This document shows, in pieces, positions 39,424-50,466 of a stretch of 64,000 nt of DNA. The notes under the pieces were generated by a model. That model searched no databases and was not told the DNA's origin. It saw only the letters and a program-made list of their open reading frames with translations. The number at the start of each line of letters is the position of its first letter. The stretch's first letter is position 1. The position numbers and the translations under genes were made by a program. This stretch comes from Gautieria morchelliformis (lineage: Eukaryota > Basidiomycota > Agaricomycetes > Gomphales > Gomphaceae): NCBI GenBank assembly GCA_015179125.1, contig WHVA01000068.1:62001-126000 (forward strand), in the 5' to 3' direction.

Positions 39424-40599
39424 ATGGATCCGGACGATCGTCTTCGGAATATGGAGGAGGAATTGACGCGGAACCAGATGAAGACCGATGCGATTGAAAC
39501 AGCCTTACAAGCGATTTTGGCTAAGTTAGAGATTCCACAAAGTGGTGGAAATGAAATGCTGGATGATCCAGATTTCGGAAAAGCAGATGTAGCAGACGAG
39601 AGGGTCTCCGCGAAGTTACCAAAGGTCAAACCCGCAACTCCGGCGGACTTTGACGGAGATCGGGAGAAGGGACGCGCATTCTTCAACACATGCAGCATCT
39701 ACTTCGCAATTGTCGGAGACCTCTTTCCGAATGACCAGGCTCGGATTCACTGGGCATTGTCCTTTTTCAAGTCGGACTGCGCAGCCCGTTTTGCAAACAA
39801 GGTGATCCGACATGAAGCAAAGGGCAAGGGGAACTACTTCCGGGACTGGGACGCCTTCGAGAAAACATTTTCCAACCAGTTCTGCCCGAAAAATGAGCAG
39901 CTCACAGCCCTTACGAAGCTCGAGGGAACCAGCTGGTACCAGGCCAAGGATCCGGTCGATGACTACATCAATCGCTTCCAGGAGCTCATCGACCTTGTGG
40001 AGTATGACGACGACAAGACGATCGTCGTCAAATTCCGACGAGGGCTTGATCCAACACTCCAGAACCAAGTCGCGCTGCTTGGGGATGGAGCTCCGGATTT
40101 CGATGACCCGGAAGGGTGGTACCAAGCTGTGCAGAGGGTGTCCCGGAACAGGGAAGCAAATGAGGCCTTCGTGGAGACAAACCGGAACATGACACGCAGT
40201 TCCACTCACCCTACTCCACCTGTGCCAAAACCCAGAAGTGCATTCATTCCCACATGGAAAGTATTTCCGATGATTGCTCCGCCTGCTCCTATTAGGAACC
40301 CTAGCCCCCCTCCCTCGAAGAGCGGCCCTACCCTGATGGATGTTGACCGCATGCACGGAAAAGGCCGCGGAAGTATCACCTGCTTCCGATGTCGACAACC
40401 AGGCCACTATGCTCGCGAGTGCCCCCAAGCCTTTGATATCCGGCTTATGACCACAGAGGAGAAACTCGAGCTCCTTCCAGAGTTCCTCGCACTTGCGGAC
40501 ATAAGCGGAATGCCCACTGCGGAAGAAGTTTCCGAAAATGCAGAACATGGTCCACCGGAAGCGGAGGATGCGTCGGATTTTGTGACGCGCAGCGGGTGA
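39424..40599 (+). CDS. Gypsy Gag
   Basis: The frame is open from 39226, but the ATG at 39424 (MDPDDRLRNMEEEL) is the more plausible start. The Gag core (KVKPATPADFDGDREKGRAF, WALSFFKSDCAARFA, FEKTFSNQFC, YINRFQELIDLVEYDDD) is followed by a Pro-rich linker and one zinc knuckle, CFRCRQPGHYAREC. It is the capsid/nucleocapsid precursor of the element. The frame is whole. Confidence 0.85.
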   Translation: MDPDDRLRNMEEELTRNQMKTDAIETALQAILAKLEIPQSGGNEMLDDPDFGKADVADERVSAKLPKVKPATPADFDGDREKGRAFFNTCSIYFAIVGDLFPNDQARIHWALSFFKSDCAARFANKVIRHEAKGKGNYFRDWDAFEKTFSNQFCPKNEQLTALTKLEGTSWYQAKDPVDDYINRFQELIDLVEYDDDKTIVVKFRRGLDPTLQNQVALLGDGAPDFDDPEGWYQAVQRVSRNREANEAFVETNRNMTRSSTHPTPPVPKPRSAFIPTWKVFPMIAPPAPIRNPSPPPSKSGPTLMDVDRMHGKGRGSITCFRCRQPGHYARECPQAFDIRLMTTEEKLELLPEFLALADISGMPTAEEVSENAEHGPPEAEDASDFVTRSG

Positions 40600-40816
40600 G
40601 ATGTGTGCCCCTGCTGCCTGTACATAACCAGTTTGCCTGTCTTGAAGTAGAGAATGAAAAGCCCCCACTCCCCTCACTTCGTACAGACCCACCGGATAAA
40701 GTCACACAAAAACCAATCCGACACCCCGTCCATCCCGCATCCGCCCTTGGGAGAAACACCTTCCAAAGTGCTATGTTGTTGCTGCCACACCTGGCCCCAA
40801 GTCACTAGTCATTAAG

Positions 40817-41110
40817 GTGGAGATCCAGACTACAGATACGGCGGAAGTCAAATCCAGACCCGCCCTTGTCGATTGCGGGGCCACTGGTCAGTTTATAGAC
40901 CGGGACTATGTGGAATGGAACCGACCAACCACCCGGAAGTTGCAACGTGCAATCCCGGTGTTCAATGTGGATGGAAGCCCCAATGAGGCAGGGTCCATCA
41001 CGGAGATAGTAGACACAATCCTCCGCTATGATGGACACTCAGAACGCACTTCCTTTGCAGTCACCAGCCTGGGGAAGCAAGACATCATCCTCGGGTTTAC
41101 CTGGCTTTAG
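40817..41110 (+). mobile_element. Gypsy protease region
   Basis: Retropepsin-like: ALVDCGATGQFIDRDYVEW for the active-site loop and ITEIVDTILRYDGHSERTSF after it, ending DIILGFTWL. Part of the gypsy polyprotein; fossil. Confidence 0.75.
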
Positions 41111-41182
41111 GAGCACAACCCAGAGATCAATTGGCAGACTCAGAAGGTACTGATGAGTCGATGTCCAGCCAAGTGTCACATG

Positions 41183-41670
41183 TGTTGGGTGCATTTATGC
41201 TCCTGCACCAAAATCAAGCATAATATGTTCGATTTATTGTGTGGTGTTTCAATCTCTTCTCACATTGTTCTTGTACCATGCACTCACTTCTCTGATTATT
41301 TTCGAAATTTTCCAGTCACTCCCTGTCTCTCCATTTCATTCTGTTATTTCTATTTTCACAGGCGGCTGCACCCAGCGGAGTTTGAAATGACTTCGACGCG
41401 CGAGCCCTTGGGCGCTAAAGGGCCGGGTGCACGTATATGCTCTCTGAGACAGAATAATACTCCTCTCCCAGTGACAATAAATTCACTGAGAGAGGCGAGT
41501 AGTATTCTTTGTATTTTCATAGCATGTTGACTGAAAATCATGTAGTACATTGGATTCTAGGTATTGTATTAATATATTAGTGACAATAAATTCACTGAGA
41601 GAGTACATTTGATTCTAGCTTTCTAAGAACTCTACCAAACCTTCCCTGCCATAACCCCAAGTTGCTAACA
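41183..41670 (+). mobile_element. Solo copia-type LTR inside the gypsy pol
   Basis: 488 bp, TGTTGGGTGCATTTATGCTC to GTTGCTAACA, flanked by ACATG (41178-41182 and 41671-41675). Its start is the same as the reverse complement of the copia LTR end at 34493/46033 and it shares the CACTGAGAGAG hairpin sequence, so it is a related subfamily. It is the third level of the nest. Confidence 0.85.
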
Positions 41671-41672
41671 AC

Positions 41673-43264
41673 ATGTGCCGGTCGGAAGTGCAGAAGGAGC
41701 GCCAGGAGCAGCGGAAGACTGAACGGCTCATACAGACATGTCGTTCTGGCCCCCATCCACTGCTTGCAGAAGAAGACTCAGAAGTGGAATTTGAACCGGA
41801 TCCCACTTCCAATTCCAATTCCAATTCCGACTCCGACGTCATCCGACTCCACCCGGAAGACACTCTGGCGGAAGGGGAGCGCTTGCTGTACGTAAACCTT
41901 CCGCCGGAAGCGGAACACAACCGCACCACCGGAAATATTTCGCAACGCCTTGCTGAAGCCTCCAAGAGGCATGATAGAGCGGAGGCGGAAATTCCAGAGT
42001 ACCTGCGGGAGTTCGAGGACGTCTTTTCCAAGGAGTTGTTTGATGCCCTGCCTCCACGGAAGCTGTGGGACCACACCATCGAGTTGGAGCCTGGGTCAAA
42101 GCCCACCAACTGCAAAGTCTACCCGCTGTCACCCAAGGAGCAGGTAGAGCTCAATGCATTCCTTGCGGAAAACCAGGGAGGATCCGCCCCTCCAAGTCAC
42201 CCATGGCATCTCCGGTGTTCTTCATCAAGAAGAAGGACGGCTCGCTCAGACTTGTGCAGGATTACCAGGCCTTGAATGCAATCACGATCAAGAACCGGTA
42301 CCCCATTCCACTCATTTCCGAACTGATCACACAACTCCGCAGGGCGAGGTACTTCACTAAGCTGGATGTCTGCTGGGGCTTCAATAATGTCCAGATCCGG
42401 GAGGGAGACGAGTGGAAGGCCGCATTCTGCACCAACCGAGGACTCTTCGAGCCACAGGTCATGTTCTTTGGCCTCACCAACAGTCCTGCCACGTTCCAGA
42501 CGATGATGAGCGACATTTTCCATGACATGATAGCAGAAGGGGTTGTCTGCGTCTACCTTGATGACATCCTCATCTTCACAAAAACAAGGTCCGAACATCG
42601 GGAAGTCGTGCGGAGAGTGCTGGAACGGCTCCGGGAGTACAACCTGTGTCTCAAGCCGGAAAAGTGCGAATTTGAGCGGACGCGGATAGAGTATCTTGGG
42701 GTGAATGTGTCGGAAGGAAAGGTGGAAATGGACCCAGTCAAAGTTTCTGGTGTATCGGATTGGCCCGTGTCGCGGAACAAGAAGGAGGTCCAGTCCTTCA
42801 TTGGGTTTGTCAATTTCTACCGACGGTTCATCAAGGACTTCTCCTGCCATGCCCGTGCCCTCTTCGACCTCACCAAGAAGGAGGTTGGATGGCGGTGGGG
42901 AGAGCCGGAACAGGCCTCCTTTGACAAACTCAAAGAGCTGATCACTTCCGCCCTGGTCCTGGTCTTTCCCGATGACTCTCGCCCTTATCGAGTCGAAGCG
43001 TATTCTTCCGACACAGCTACTGGAGCGGTCTTGTCACAACAGTCATCGGAAGATGGTGGGGGGTGGCATCCGATTGCCTTCTTCTCTAAGAGCCTTAGTC
43101 CGGTCGAGCGGAACTATGAGATCCATGACAAGGAGATGTTGGCAATCATCCAAGCACTGGAGGAGTGGCAACACTTCCTCGAGGGTGCTCTATGCCCATT
43201 TGAGATCTGGACAGACCACAAGAACCTCGAGTATTTCCGCACGTCTAAGAAGTTGAACCGATGA
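41673..43264 (+). mobile_element. Gypsy reverse transcriptase and RNase H
   Basis: RT signals are SPVFFIKKKDGSLRLVQDY, RYFTKLDVCWGFNN, MFFGLTNSPATFQ and YLDDILIFTKT. RNase H signals are YRVEAYSSDTATGAVLS, NYEIHDKEMLAIIQALEEW and WTDHKNLEYF. Fossil, in two overlapping frames. Confidence 0.9.
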
Positions 43265-43303
43265 CAAGCACGGTGGTCCCTACACCTGTCCCAGTTCGAC
43301 TTC

Positions 43304-44677
43304 ATGCTCCACCACCGGCCCGGCCACACCATGGGCAAGCCCGATGCCCTATCCCGCCGTGCGGATCATGGAAGTGGAAGTGGAGACAACATGGATATGA
43401 CACTGCTCCGCCCAAGTCTCTTTGCAATCCGCGCCCTAGAAGGAGTGACTTCAGTTGGGGCAGAAGCGGAAATGCTCCGGGATATCCAGAGGCAGTACCG
43501 GAATGGAGAGAAGGAGGAGTCAGTGGTGAAGGCAGTGGAGGAACTTTGGAAAGGGCACTCACGGTCTGTACGGGCAGCGGAATGGTCGGAACGTGATGGA
43601 CTGCTCCACTTCAGAGGCAAGGTCTATGTTCCAGGTGGGGCGGACCTCCACCGCCGCATCGTGTCCCAGCACCATGACACACGGGTCACTGGGCATGCTG
43701 GCAGGTGGAAGACGCTGGAGTTAGTGGCTCGGAATTACTGGTGGCCTCAGATGTCCCGCTACATTGGACAGTATGTGAAGACATGTGACCTTTGTCTCCA
43801 AACCAAAGCACAATGACATCCGCCTGTCGGGGAACTTGTTCCGCTCCCGATTCCCGAATCCCGCTGGGACACCATCAGTGTCGACTTCATCGTTGAACTG
43901 CCAGAGTCTCATGGCTACGACGTGATCATGAACGTCGTGGATTCGGTAAGCAAGGTGTCCCACTTCATTCCGACGCACACGACGATCACAGCCCTCGGAG
44001 CGGCCCGCCTGTTCCTTGCACATGTCTGGAAGTTGCATGGGCTCCCAAAGCAAGTTGTTTCCGACCGAGGTCCGCAATTTGTCGCGGAATTGACTCGGGA
44101 GCTCTACCGCCTGCTTGGCATAAAGCTGGCTACCACCACAGCGTACCATCCGCAGGGTGACAGACAGACGGAACAGGTCAACCAGGAGTTGGAGCAATAT
44201 CTCCGCCTCTTTGTCAATGAGAGGCAGGATGACTGGGATGAGTTACTTCCACTGGCGGAATTCCAATACAACAACCATGTCCATTCCGCCACACAACAGA
44301 CTCCCTTCATGCTTGACTCCGGACCACACCCGCGGATGGGCTTCGAACCACACCAGACTGACTCCCGATTCGAGACGGTCAATGAGTTCCGAGACCACAT
44401 GGACTCCACCCTTTCGGAAGCCAAGTCGGCCCTTGCGAAGGCCAAGGATGACATGGCAAGGTACTACAACCAACGCCGGGTTCCTGCCCCAGAGTACCAA
44501 GTTGGAGACAAGGTGTATCTAGATGCAAGTGACATCTGCACCACACGCCCTTCGCAGAAGCTTGCCCACCGCTACCTTGGGCCCTTCACAGTGACGCGGA
44601 GGGTCGGACGGAACACATACCGCCTCCGACTTCCGATGTCCATGTCCCACCTCCACCCCGTCTTCAATGTGGTGTAG
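43304..44677 (+). mobile_element. Gypsy integrase
   Basis: Zinc-binding HHCC region (HHDTRVTGHAGRWKTLELV.. KTCDLCLQTKAQ), then the core (TISVDFIVELPESHGYD, VSDRGPQFVAELTRELYRLL, TAYHPQGDRQTEQVNQELEQ) and the C-terminal GPFTVTRRVGRNTYRLRLP module. Fossil. Confidence 0.9.
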
Positions 44678-44686
44678 TTACTCCCT

Positions 44687-44932
44687 ATGCTTGAGGACAC
44701 AATTCCAGGTCGGAAGGCTCGTCCGCCACCTCCACCTGAAATTGTAGATGGGGAAGAGCACTACGTGGTGGAACGGATCCTGGACAGCCGGTTTGTGCGA
44801 GGACGACTCCAATTCCTCGTGAAATGGGAAGGGTATGGGTACAAGGAGAATTCGTGGGTCACGGAGCAAGATGTTTCCGCTCCAGACAAACTCCGTGAGT
44901 TCTATAGGACACACCCCGGTGCCCCTCGCTGA
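44687..44932 (+). mobile_element. Gypsy chromodomain
   Basis: VVERILDSRFVRGRLQFLVK, then WEGYGYKENSWVTEQDV: the chromodomain that ends chromoviral integrases and steers insertion to particular chromatin. Followed by a polypurine tract (AGAGGGGGGTGA) and the 3' LTR. Confidence 0.9.
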
Positions 44933-45001
44933 ATCCGCTCACTGGCATTTCAATCCCTCGTGTCCCGTGCTTCGAGGACGCAGCATGCTAGAGGGGGGTG
45001 A

Positions 45002-45491
45002 TGTCAGGGGACACCCTGTTTCCCATTTCCAGTTCCGACACCACACCCAGTTCCGACTCCAGTTCCGACTCCGGTTCCGGTTCCGATTCCATCTCCGCCT
45101 CCGCTTTCGGAAATGATTCCGCTCCTGGGAGAACTTCCACCGGTTCTGTTTGCCTTGCCAGTTCCACCCCAATTTCCAACTTCCACTCTCGGAACAGTGT
45201 CGGAAATCAAGCGGCTCATGTAATGGGTGGCATCAAGGGTCAATCAAGGGTCAGGGAGGTCAGGGGGATGCAGGGTTGATGGCGGGTGCCAAGTGTTGTC
45301 CCTGGCTGCGCAGCGTAGTATAATACGGGCTCACTGACATTGGGGGTCCTTAGACTTTTCTCTTTGGATTTCCCCTTGTCAGGTGAGAATCCCCTCTCTT
45401 GTATACTCTGTTCATTTATACATACTTTGGATTTACCCTTGTCAGTTGTGTGGTAGTGTGATCTCCACAACCAGCCAGGGTTGCCCTTACA
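45002..45491 (+). mobile_element. Gypsy 3' LTR
   Basis: 490 bp, near-identical to 38747-39236, followed by ATAAC. Confidence 0.92.
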
Positions 45492-45500
45492 ATAACCCTG
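45492..45500 (-). promoter_or_regulatory. Copia primer-binding site (half-tRNA type), split by the gypsy
   Basis: With one copy of the gypsy target duplication removed, the plus strand around the site reads GGGCCCATAACCC (38737-38746 joined to 45497-45499). That equals the anticodon arm of eukaryotic initiator tRNA-Met. Copia-type elements prime from an internally cut initiator tRNA. The gypsy landed on ATAAC inside this site. Confidence 0.75.
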
Positions 45501-46033
45501 TAGAGGACAGGAATTATACAGTAGGTTTGGACTTGGTGCTCAAAAGAAGACTAGAAATTAATTCACTCTCTCAGTGAATTTAGTTGTCACTGTTAATATT
45601 ATATACTACCTAGAAATTAATTCACAACAGGATTTCTAGGTCAACAAATCGAAAAGAAACAAGACTAATTTACTTGCCTCTCTCAGTGAATTTAGTTGTC
45701 ACTGAGAGAGGGGGAAATGTGTCTCATGCACATGTACTACTAGCCGGCGCTTTAGCGCCCGTGATGCCACGGTGTGCCATGATAAGCGCCCATAGAACGT
45801 AGCACGGTAGTGAACAGCCGCAGCTCAAAAAGGAAATTTGTCCACAGTCACCCACAAAGGGTTGGTTGGACAGAACATGAAAAGAAGGAGAAATACAGCT
45901 TTGAAAAATCAAAGAAAAATTTGACAAATCATAGAATGAATGTCAGCATGGTTTCATGTCAAAATCAAAAGAAATATGAATGGTGGAATCTATTTGGCTT
46001 GATTTTGGTGCAGGAGCATAAATGCACCCAACA
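45499..46033 (-). mobile_element. Copia 5' LTR
   Basis: 535 bp, matching 34015-34493 apart from an extra segment of about 57 bp (near 45565-45620) that repeats part of the hairpin and its flank. Downstream on the minus strand comes the primer-binding site, now split by the gypsy insertion. Confidence 0.9.
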
Positions 46034-46038
46034 GCCCT

Positions 46039-48613
46039 TCCCCGCACCAATCCTTCGCACAGATTCCTGCCCTACTTGGCGGGCCTGGACCCTCTCTCTC
46101 ACTGGATTCCGAGTTATTTTCCACATCTCTTAACCACAACTGCTCTGTTTCTTCAAATAATAACCTTACCTATTCTGTACCACCTGTGCACTTGTTCACC
46201 TCTATTAGCTCCCATTCCAATTCGTCCTTCATCATCCATGTACACCTTCCCGGTCTCTCTAACTCTGTCCCTACTCTCATCGCCTCTGGTGCCCCTTCCA
46301 ATTTCATTGACAGCGCTTTTTCCTCTCGTCCTGGTTTCATATGTACATTGCCCCGGTCACTGATCGCTCTCTTCCTTTTCAACGGGAAACCAGCCACTGC
46401 TGGTTTCATCCATGAATATCTAGATACTAGTCTCACTTTCAGCGACTCCTCTTCGCAGGACATTTCGCTACTTGTCACAAAGTTACACCCTTTGGCCGCG
46501 ATCATTCTCCGGGTTCGGTGGCTTCACTCTATGAAACCCACTATCGATTGGGGCTCTCTCTCAATCACCTTTCCTTCCGGCACCGATTCCATGCTCCCAC
46601 GTATGACGGTCGCTATGGCCTGTACGATGATTTCCCCTCCGGCTATCTTCAACAGTATCCCCGAACTCCACACTGCCTCGATGACTTCGCCACCATCAGT
46701 TCCTGGTTCGCATTCGTCCCCGCCATCCTTGGGTTACGTCCCAAACGCGGCGATTGGACCACTCTCCTATGTCCCGGTCCTTCCACCGGATGTCACTTCT
46801 TCACCCGCTCCTATTCCGAATCCTTCTGGTTACGAACAGATGTTCGACATGGATGGGAAACCATTACTTCTCTCAACCAAGCCGATTGAGAATCACTCCT
46901 CTGAGTCCTCCATATCGCTTCCTAACGATCTCATCTATCCATTTTCAGCCACGAAAGAAAGCATAATAGAAACCGAATCTATTTGACCAAAAACAGAGTC
47001 TGTTCCAAGCCATTCTCGCCCCTGTACACCATGTACAGAATCGCTGATCAATGACCACCTCCCATTCCATTCTTCACCTCCTGATCCACCTCAAACAAAA
47101 AGGAAAACACCGCATATAAGCCTAATCAGTGCGGCCGCCTTCGAACTAATCATGAAACTCAGCGAAGAAGAAACGTTCATGTTAAACATGCACCCTACCA
47201 TCACCAAACTGGCTTCACTTTGCACTGTAGGCAATGCACCAGCTCCGACTACACTCCTTCACAAAAACCCCCTACCGAAGGATGAGTTAGAAATGTTCAG
47301 AACAGTGGTAAGGAGTACCACGACTTCTTCGATATTTTCTCGCATGCTAAAGCCAAAGACTTGCCCCACATCGCCCTTACAACCACACCATCGAAATGAA
47401 CAATGGCACACCACCTCACGGTCCCATATACCCACTCTCGAACAGCGAATTAGAAGCGCTCCACGACTACCTCGAGGATATGCTTGGCAAGGGATTCATC
47501 CGCTCCTCCCATTCGCCCAGTGGCGCCCCTGTTGTGTTCACAAAGAAGAAGGATGGTACACTGCAAATGTGTGTGGACTACCGAGGGTTGAATCGTATCA
47601 CACGAAAGAACAAGTACCCTATCCCACTCATTCCGAGCCTTATTGACCAACTCAGGAGTGCGAACATCTATACCAAATTCGACCTTCGCGCCGGGTTCAA
47701 CAAGGTTCGGATCGCCTCGGGCCAAGAGTGGAAGACAGCCTTCCGAACTCGATATGAGTCCTTCGAATATCTCATCATGCTGTTCGGGTTGATGAACACC
47801 CCAGCTACATTCCAGCACTTCATGAATGATATATTCCAAGACATGGCTGACATCTTCGTTGTAGTCTACCTCGATGACATCCTTATCTTCTCCAAAAACA
47901 GGAAAGATCACTTGGAACATGTCCGAATGGTCCTCACGCGTCTTCGAAAGCACAACCTCTTCATAAATCCAGAGAAGTGCCTCTTCCATTCGGACTGGGT
48001 CAAGTTCCTTGGATTCATTATCTCTCCTGCTGGGGTCTCTATGGACATCGAGAAAACAGCCATCACAAAGTGGCCTGTACCGACGAACATTTGCAAAGTC
48101 CAATTGTTCCTGGGCTTTGCGAACTTCTACAGAATATTCATCATTTCGTTCTCAGACATTGTCCTGCCACTCACTCGCTTGACCAGAAAGGATACTCTGT
48201 TCACTTGGGAAGCGAAGCAGCAGGAGGCCTTCGAAGCACTCAAAGCTGCATTCTCGAAAGCCCCAGTCCTCATCCACTTTGACCCGAGTAACCCCATCAT
48301 CATTGAGACGGATGCCTCTGACTATGCCATCGCCGCTATCATCTCGCAGATCACCCCCTCCGATGGCGATATCCATCCGATCGCCTTCTATTCACGAGGA
48401 ATGGCACCAGCCGAGATGAACTATGAGATCTACGACAAGGAGCTCCTCGCCATCTTCTGCACCTTCAAGCAATGGCGAAATTACCTCAAAGGAGCATCCC
48501 ACATCATCCTCGTCCTCTCCGATCACAAGAACCTCAAGTACTTCACGACTACGAAGCAGCTGACCCAACGCCAGGTTCAATGGATACCCTTCTTGACGGT
48601 GGCGGGGGACTAG
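46039..48613 (+). mobile_element. Third gypsy element: protease, RT and RNase H
   Basis: 46186-46500 reads a retropepsin-like region (FIIHVHLPGLSNSVPTLIAS, NFIDSAF), 47396-48613 a long frame with RT (GAPVVFTKKKDGTLQMCVDY, YTKFDLRAGFNKVRI, MLFGLMNTPATFQHFMNDIF, VVYLDDILIFSKN) and RNase H (IIIETDASDYAIAAIISQ, NYEIYDKELLAIFCTFKQW, VLSDHKNLKYFTTTKQLTQR). It is a different lineage from the nested gypsy. Gag and integrase are missing and it is broken in a few places. The copia nest inserted at its left edge. Confidence 0.85.
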
Positions 48614-50135
48614 GGCGACGTCGGGGTCGAGGACATGGTGGGTGCTGGGAAGGCGAGTGCAGAGCTGGATGCCATGTCCACGGTTAGCTGGGACGTCGAT
48701 GCTGCTGTCATGTCTGGTGACAGCCCGTACGGGTGGTCCTTCGGCGGCGGCGGCGGGGTAGTACTCGTGCGGTCTGCGGTTGGCATGCGAACGACAGGGG
48801 TGCATCCTGCAGGCTATGGTGCAGAGTGGTAGTTCGAGGCGGTGCAATACGGGACCATGGAGCATGCATTGATCGAAGCATCGCGTGGCACGCATGGAAT
48901 CTCGGACCGCGTGCTGGAGCTGGTGGAGGACCTCTGGCTGCGTGCCGAAGTGTAGGACTGGGCCATGCAGATCTATGTGGGAAGTCTATGTGGAAAGGAA
49001 GCGCAGGGCACGCATGTGCAGGGACGTGATGTGGCCTGGGAGTGCACGGCACATGGGAGTCTGGAGTGTGTGCAGAATCGCGGGAAGGATCCGTGGCAGA
49101 TCCCCACTGAGGTGACGTGGGGCTTCCTCCTGTTCTCTCAAACATCCCGCTTACTGCTTCTCCACAGTGCACCCAGCTGGACATTTCTGAGGAGACGTGT
49201 GCTTTTGGGACTGTACATCGCGACATCTTTACACAGCCACAGCTTTTTCAAGTCCCTCCAAGGCTGTCTTCACCCATCTCTGCTCCTTTTCCACCCCTTC
49301 GAATATCTTCTGGGCCATAGATGCACGCGTGCACAGTGTCGACAAGTGCGAAGATGGGTATGCAAGAGGGTGTACGGAGGTAATGGCTGCGTCGTGGGTG
49401 CATGACGTGTGCACACGCAGCACGGCGGCGGGGTCGTACTTGGACAGCGGTGCATCTAGCTGTTTTTGGTTCATCTTCCCTCCAACTTCTTCTTTACAGC
49501 TCCTTCCTTTGGTGAAAATTTAATTAAAATGATTGTGGGGTATAGGAGAGGGTCGGGGATGAGGATCGTGCTGCAGGGGGAGTTTCGGATGAAGGGAGCA
49601 TGAAGGTGGTCGGGTGCAATGGTGCTGTTTCAAGGTGTGTGAAGTGCGGGTCGAAGTGTGGTGTCATGGGTGTGGGCGATGTAGAGTAGACACCAATGGC
49701 TCGGGCTGTAGATAGATCGTAAATGTAAGTGTCGGTGGGGGGTTTACGGTGTCGCACGGAGTGGTGCACCCTACTGCGTGTCAGCCAGCGTTTAACGTGT
49801 CGCCTTGAATTAAACCAGAGGGCGGTGCACGGTCCTACGTTCACCCATTGTCTCCAGCTGGTGGCATTCACCTGCACCCGCAGTGGACCGTTACTAGTAC
49901 GCTGCAGAAGCAAGAACGAGTTTGCGCGGGAAGGGGTGCAGTCACTTTGTAAGACCTCGTTCGTCGCCTTTCGCCTACACCCGCAGTGGACCGCTACTTG
50001 TGCGAGTTGAAATGTCAGTGGGCTTCCGCATGTGAAGAAGGACAGCATAGGAAGTGGAATCGCAACGCAGGAAAATCGTCTGCGTTCGGATTACACAACT
50101 GTACCGTCGGTCCTCGGTTGGTGACCCGATTCTGC
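48614..50135. other. No gene recognised; includes the predicted 5' internal end of the L4 element
   Basis: Short GC-rich frames only. A motif CACCCGCAGTGGACCG occurs twice, about 100 bp apart (near 49877 and 49977). Directly left of the LTR at 50136 should lie the 5' internal start of the L4 element (minus strand); I could not place where that ends. Confidence 0.4.
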
Positions 50136-50466
50136 TGTAAGGGCAACCTTACCTGCTCATGGTAAGTCACACAGAGCACTGGTAAGGGGGATCCAAAGAT
50201 ATATAAGACACTACTCAGTAACTACATAGGCGACCTACACACTTGGTAAGGGGGATCCAAAGAGAATCGGGTGAGGATCCCCTTATCTAAGCAACTAACT
50301 ATACAGCTACTGAGCAGGCCAGACTACCGGACATGAACATGGGTGAGTATGGAACTGGAACTCAAATTTAAGGAAAGGGAGGAACAGGCAAGGACAAGCA
50401 GGCGAGGAAGCAGAAGATAACAGAAGATAAAGGAAATAAGAGGAACCACCAGGCTGTCCCCTGACA
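50136..50466 (-). mobile_element. 331-bp LTR (family L4), 5' LTR of the split element
   Basis: The reverse complement starts TGTCAGGGGACAG and ends GGTTGCCCTTACA, about eight differences from 28121-28451. It is flanked on the right by TATAC (50467-50471), the partner of GTATA at 28452. Confidence 0.8.

Larger units (their letters stand above)
38747..45491 (+). mobile_element. Ty3/gypsy chromovirus inserted in the copia element
   Basis: 6745 bp, with LTRs of 490 bp at each end and a 5-bp target duplication ATAAC (38742-38746 and 45492-45496). The order is Gag, protease, RT, RNase H, integrase, chromodomain. The LTRs differ at about nine positions (about 2%), so the insertion is young. It carries a nested solo LTR at 41183-41670 and is broken at roughly half a dozen further points. 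The features below give its parts. Confidence 0.92.
34015..46033 (-). mobile_element. Ty1/copia element with a nested gypsy (whole extent)
   Basis: The element lies on the minus strand. Its LTRs are at 45499-46033 (5') and 34015-34493 (3'). GCCCT flanks both ends (34010-34014 and 46034-46038), a 5-bp target duplication. Without the nested gypsy (38747-45491 plus 5 bp) it is about 5.27 kb, the usual copia length. The coding order on the minus strand is Gag with zinc knuckle, protease, integrase, reverse transcriptase, RNase H, the Ty1/copia order. It is broken at about four or five places besides the insertion. LTRs differ at about ten positions plus one extra segment of about 57 bp in the 5' LTR, so it is fairly young. 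Confidence 0.9.

Noticed and set aside
39616-40692. Minus-strand frame of 358 residues
   Set aside because: It lies opposite the gypsy Gag frame, which has the zinc knuckle and Gag core; the minus frame has no recognisable domain.
42197-42850. Minus-strand frame of 217 residues
   Set aside because: Opposite the reverse transcriptase of the nested gypsy; a shadow.
46170-46505. Minus-strand frame of 111 residues
   Set aside because: Opposite the protease region of the gypsy at 46-48.6 kb.
47450-48103. Minus-strand frame of 217 residues
   Set aside because: Opposite the gypsy reverse transcriptase with its YLDD motif; a shadow.
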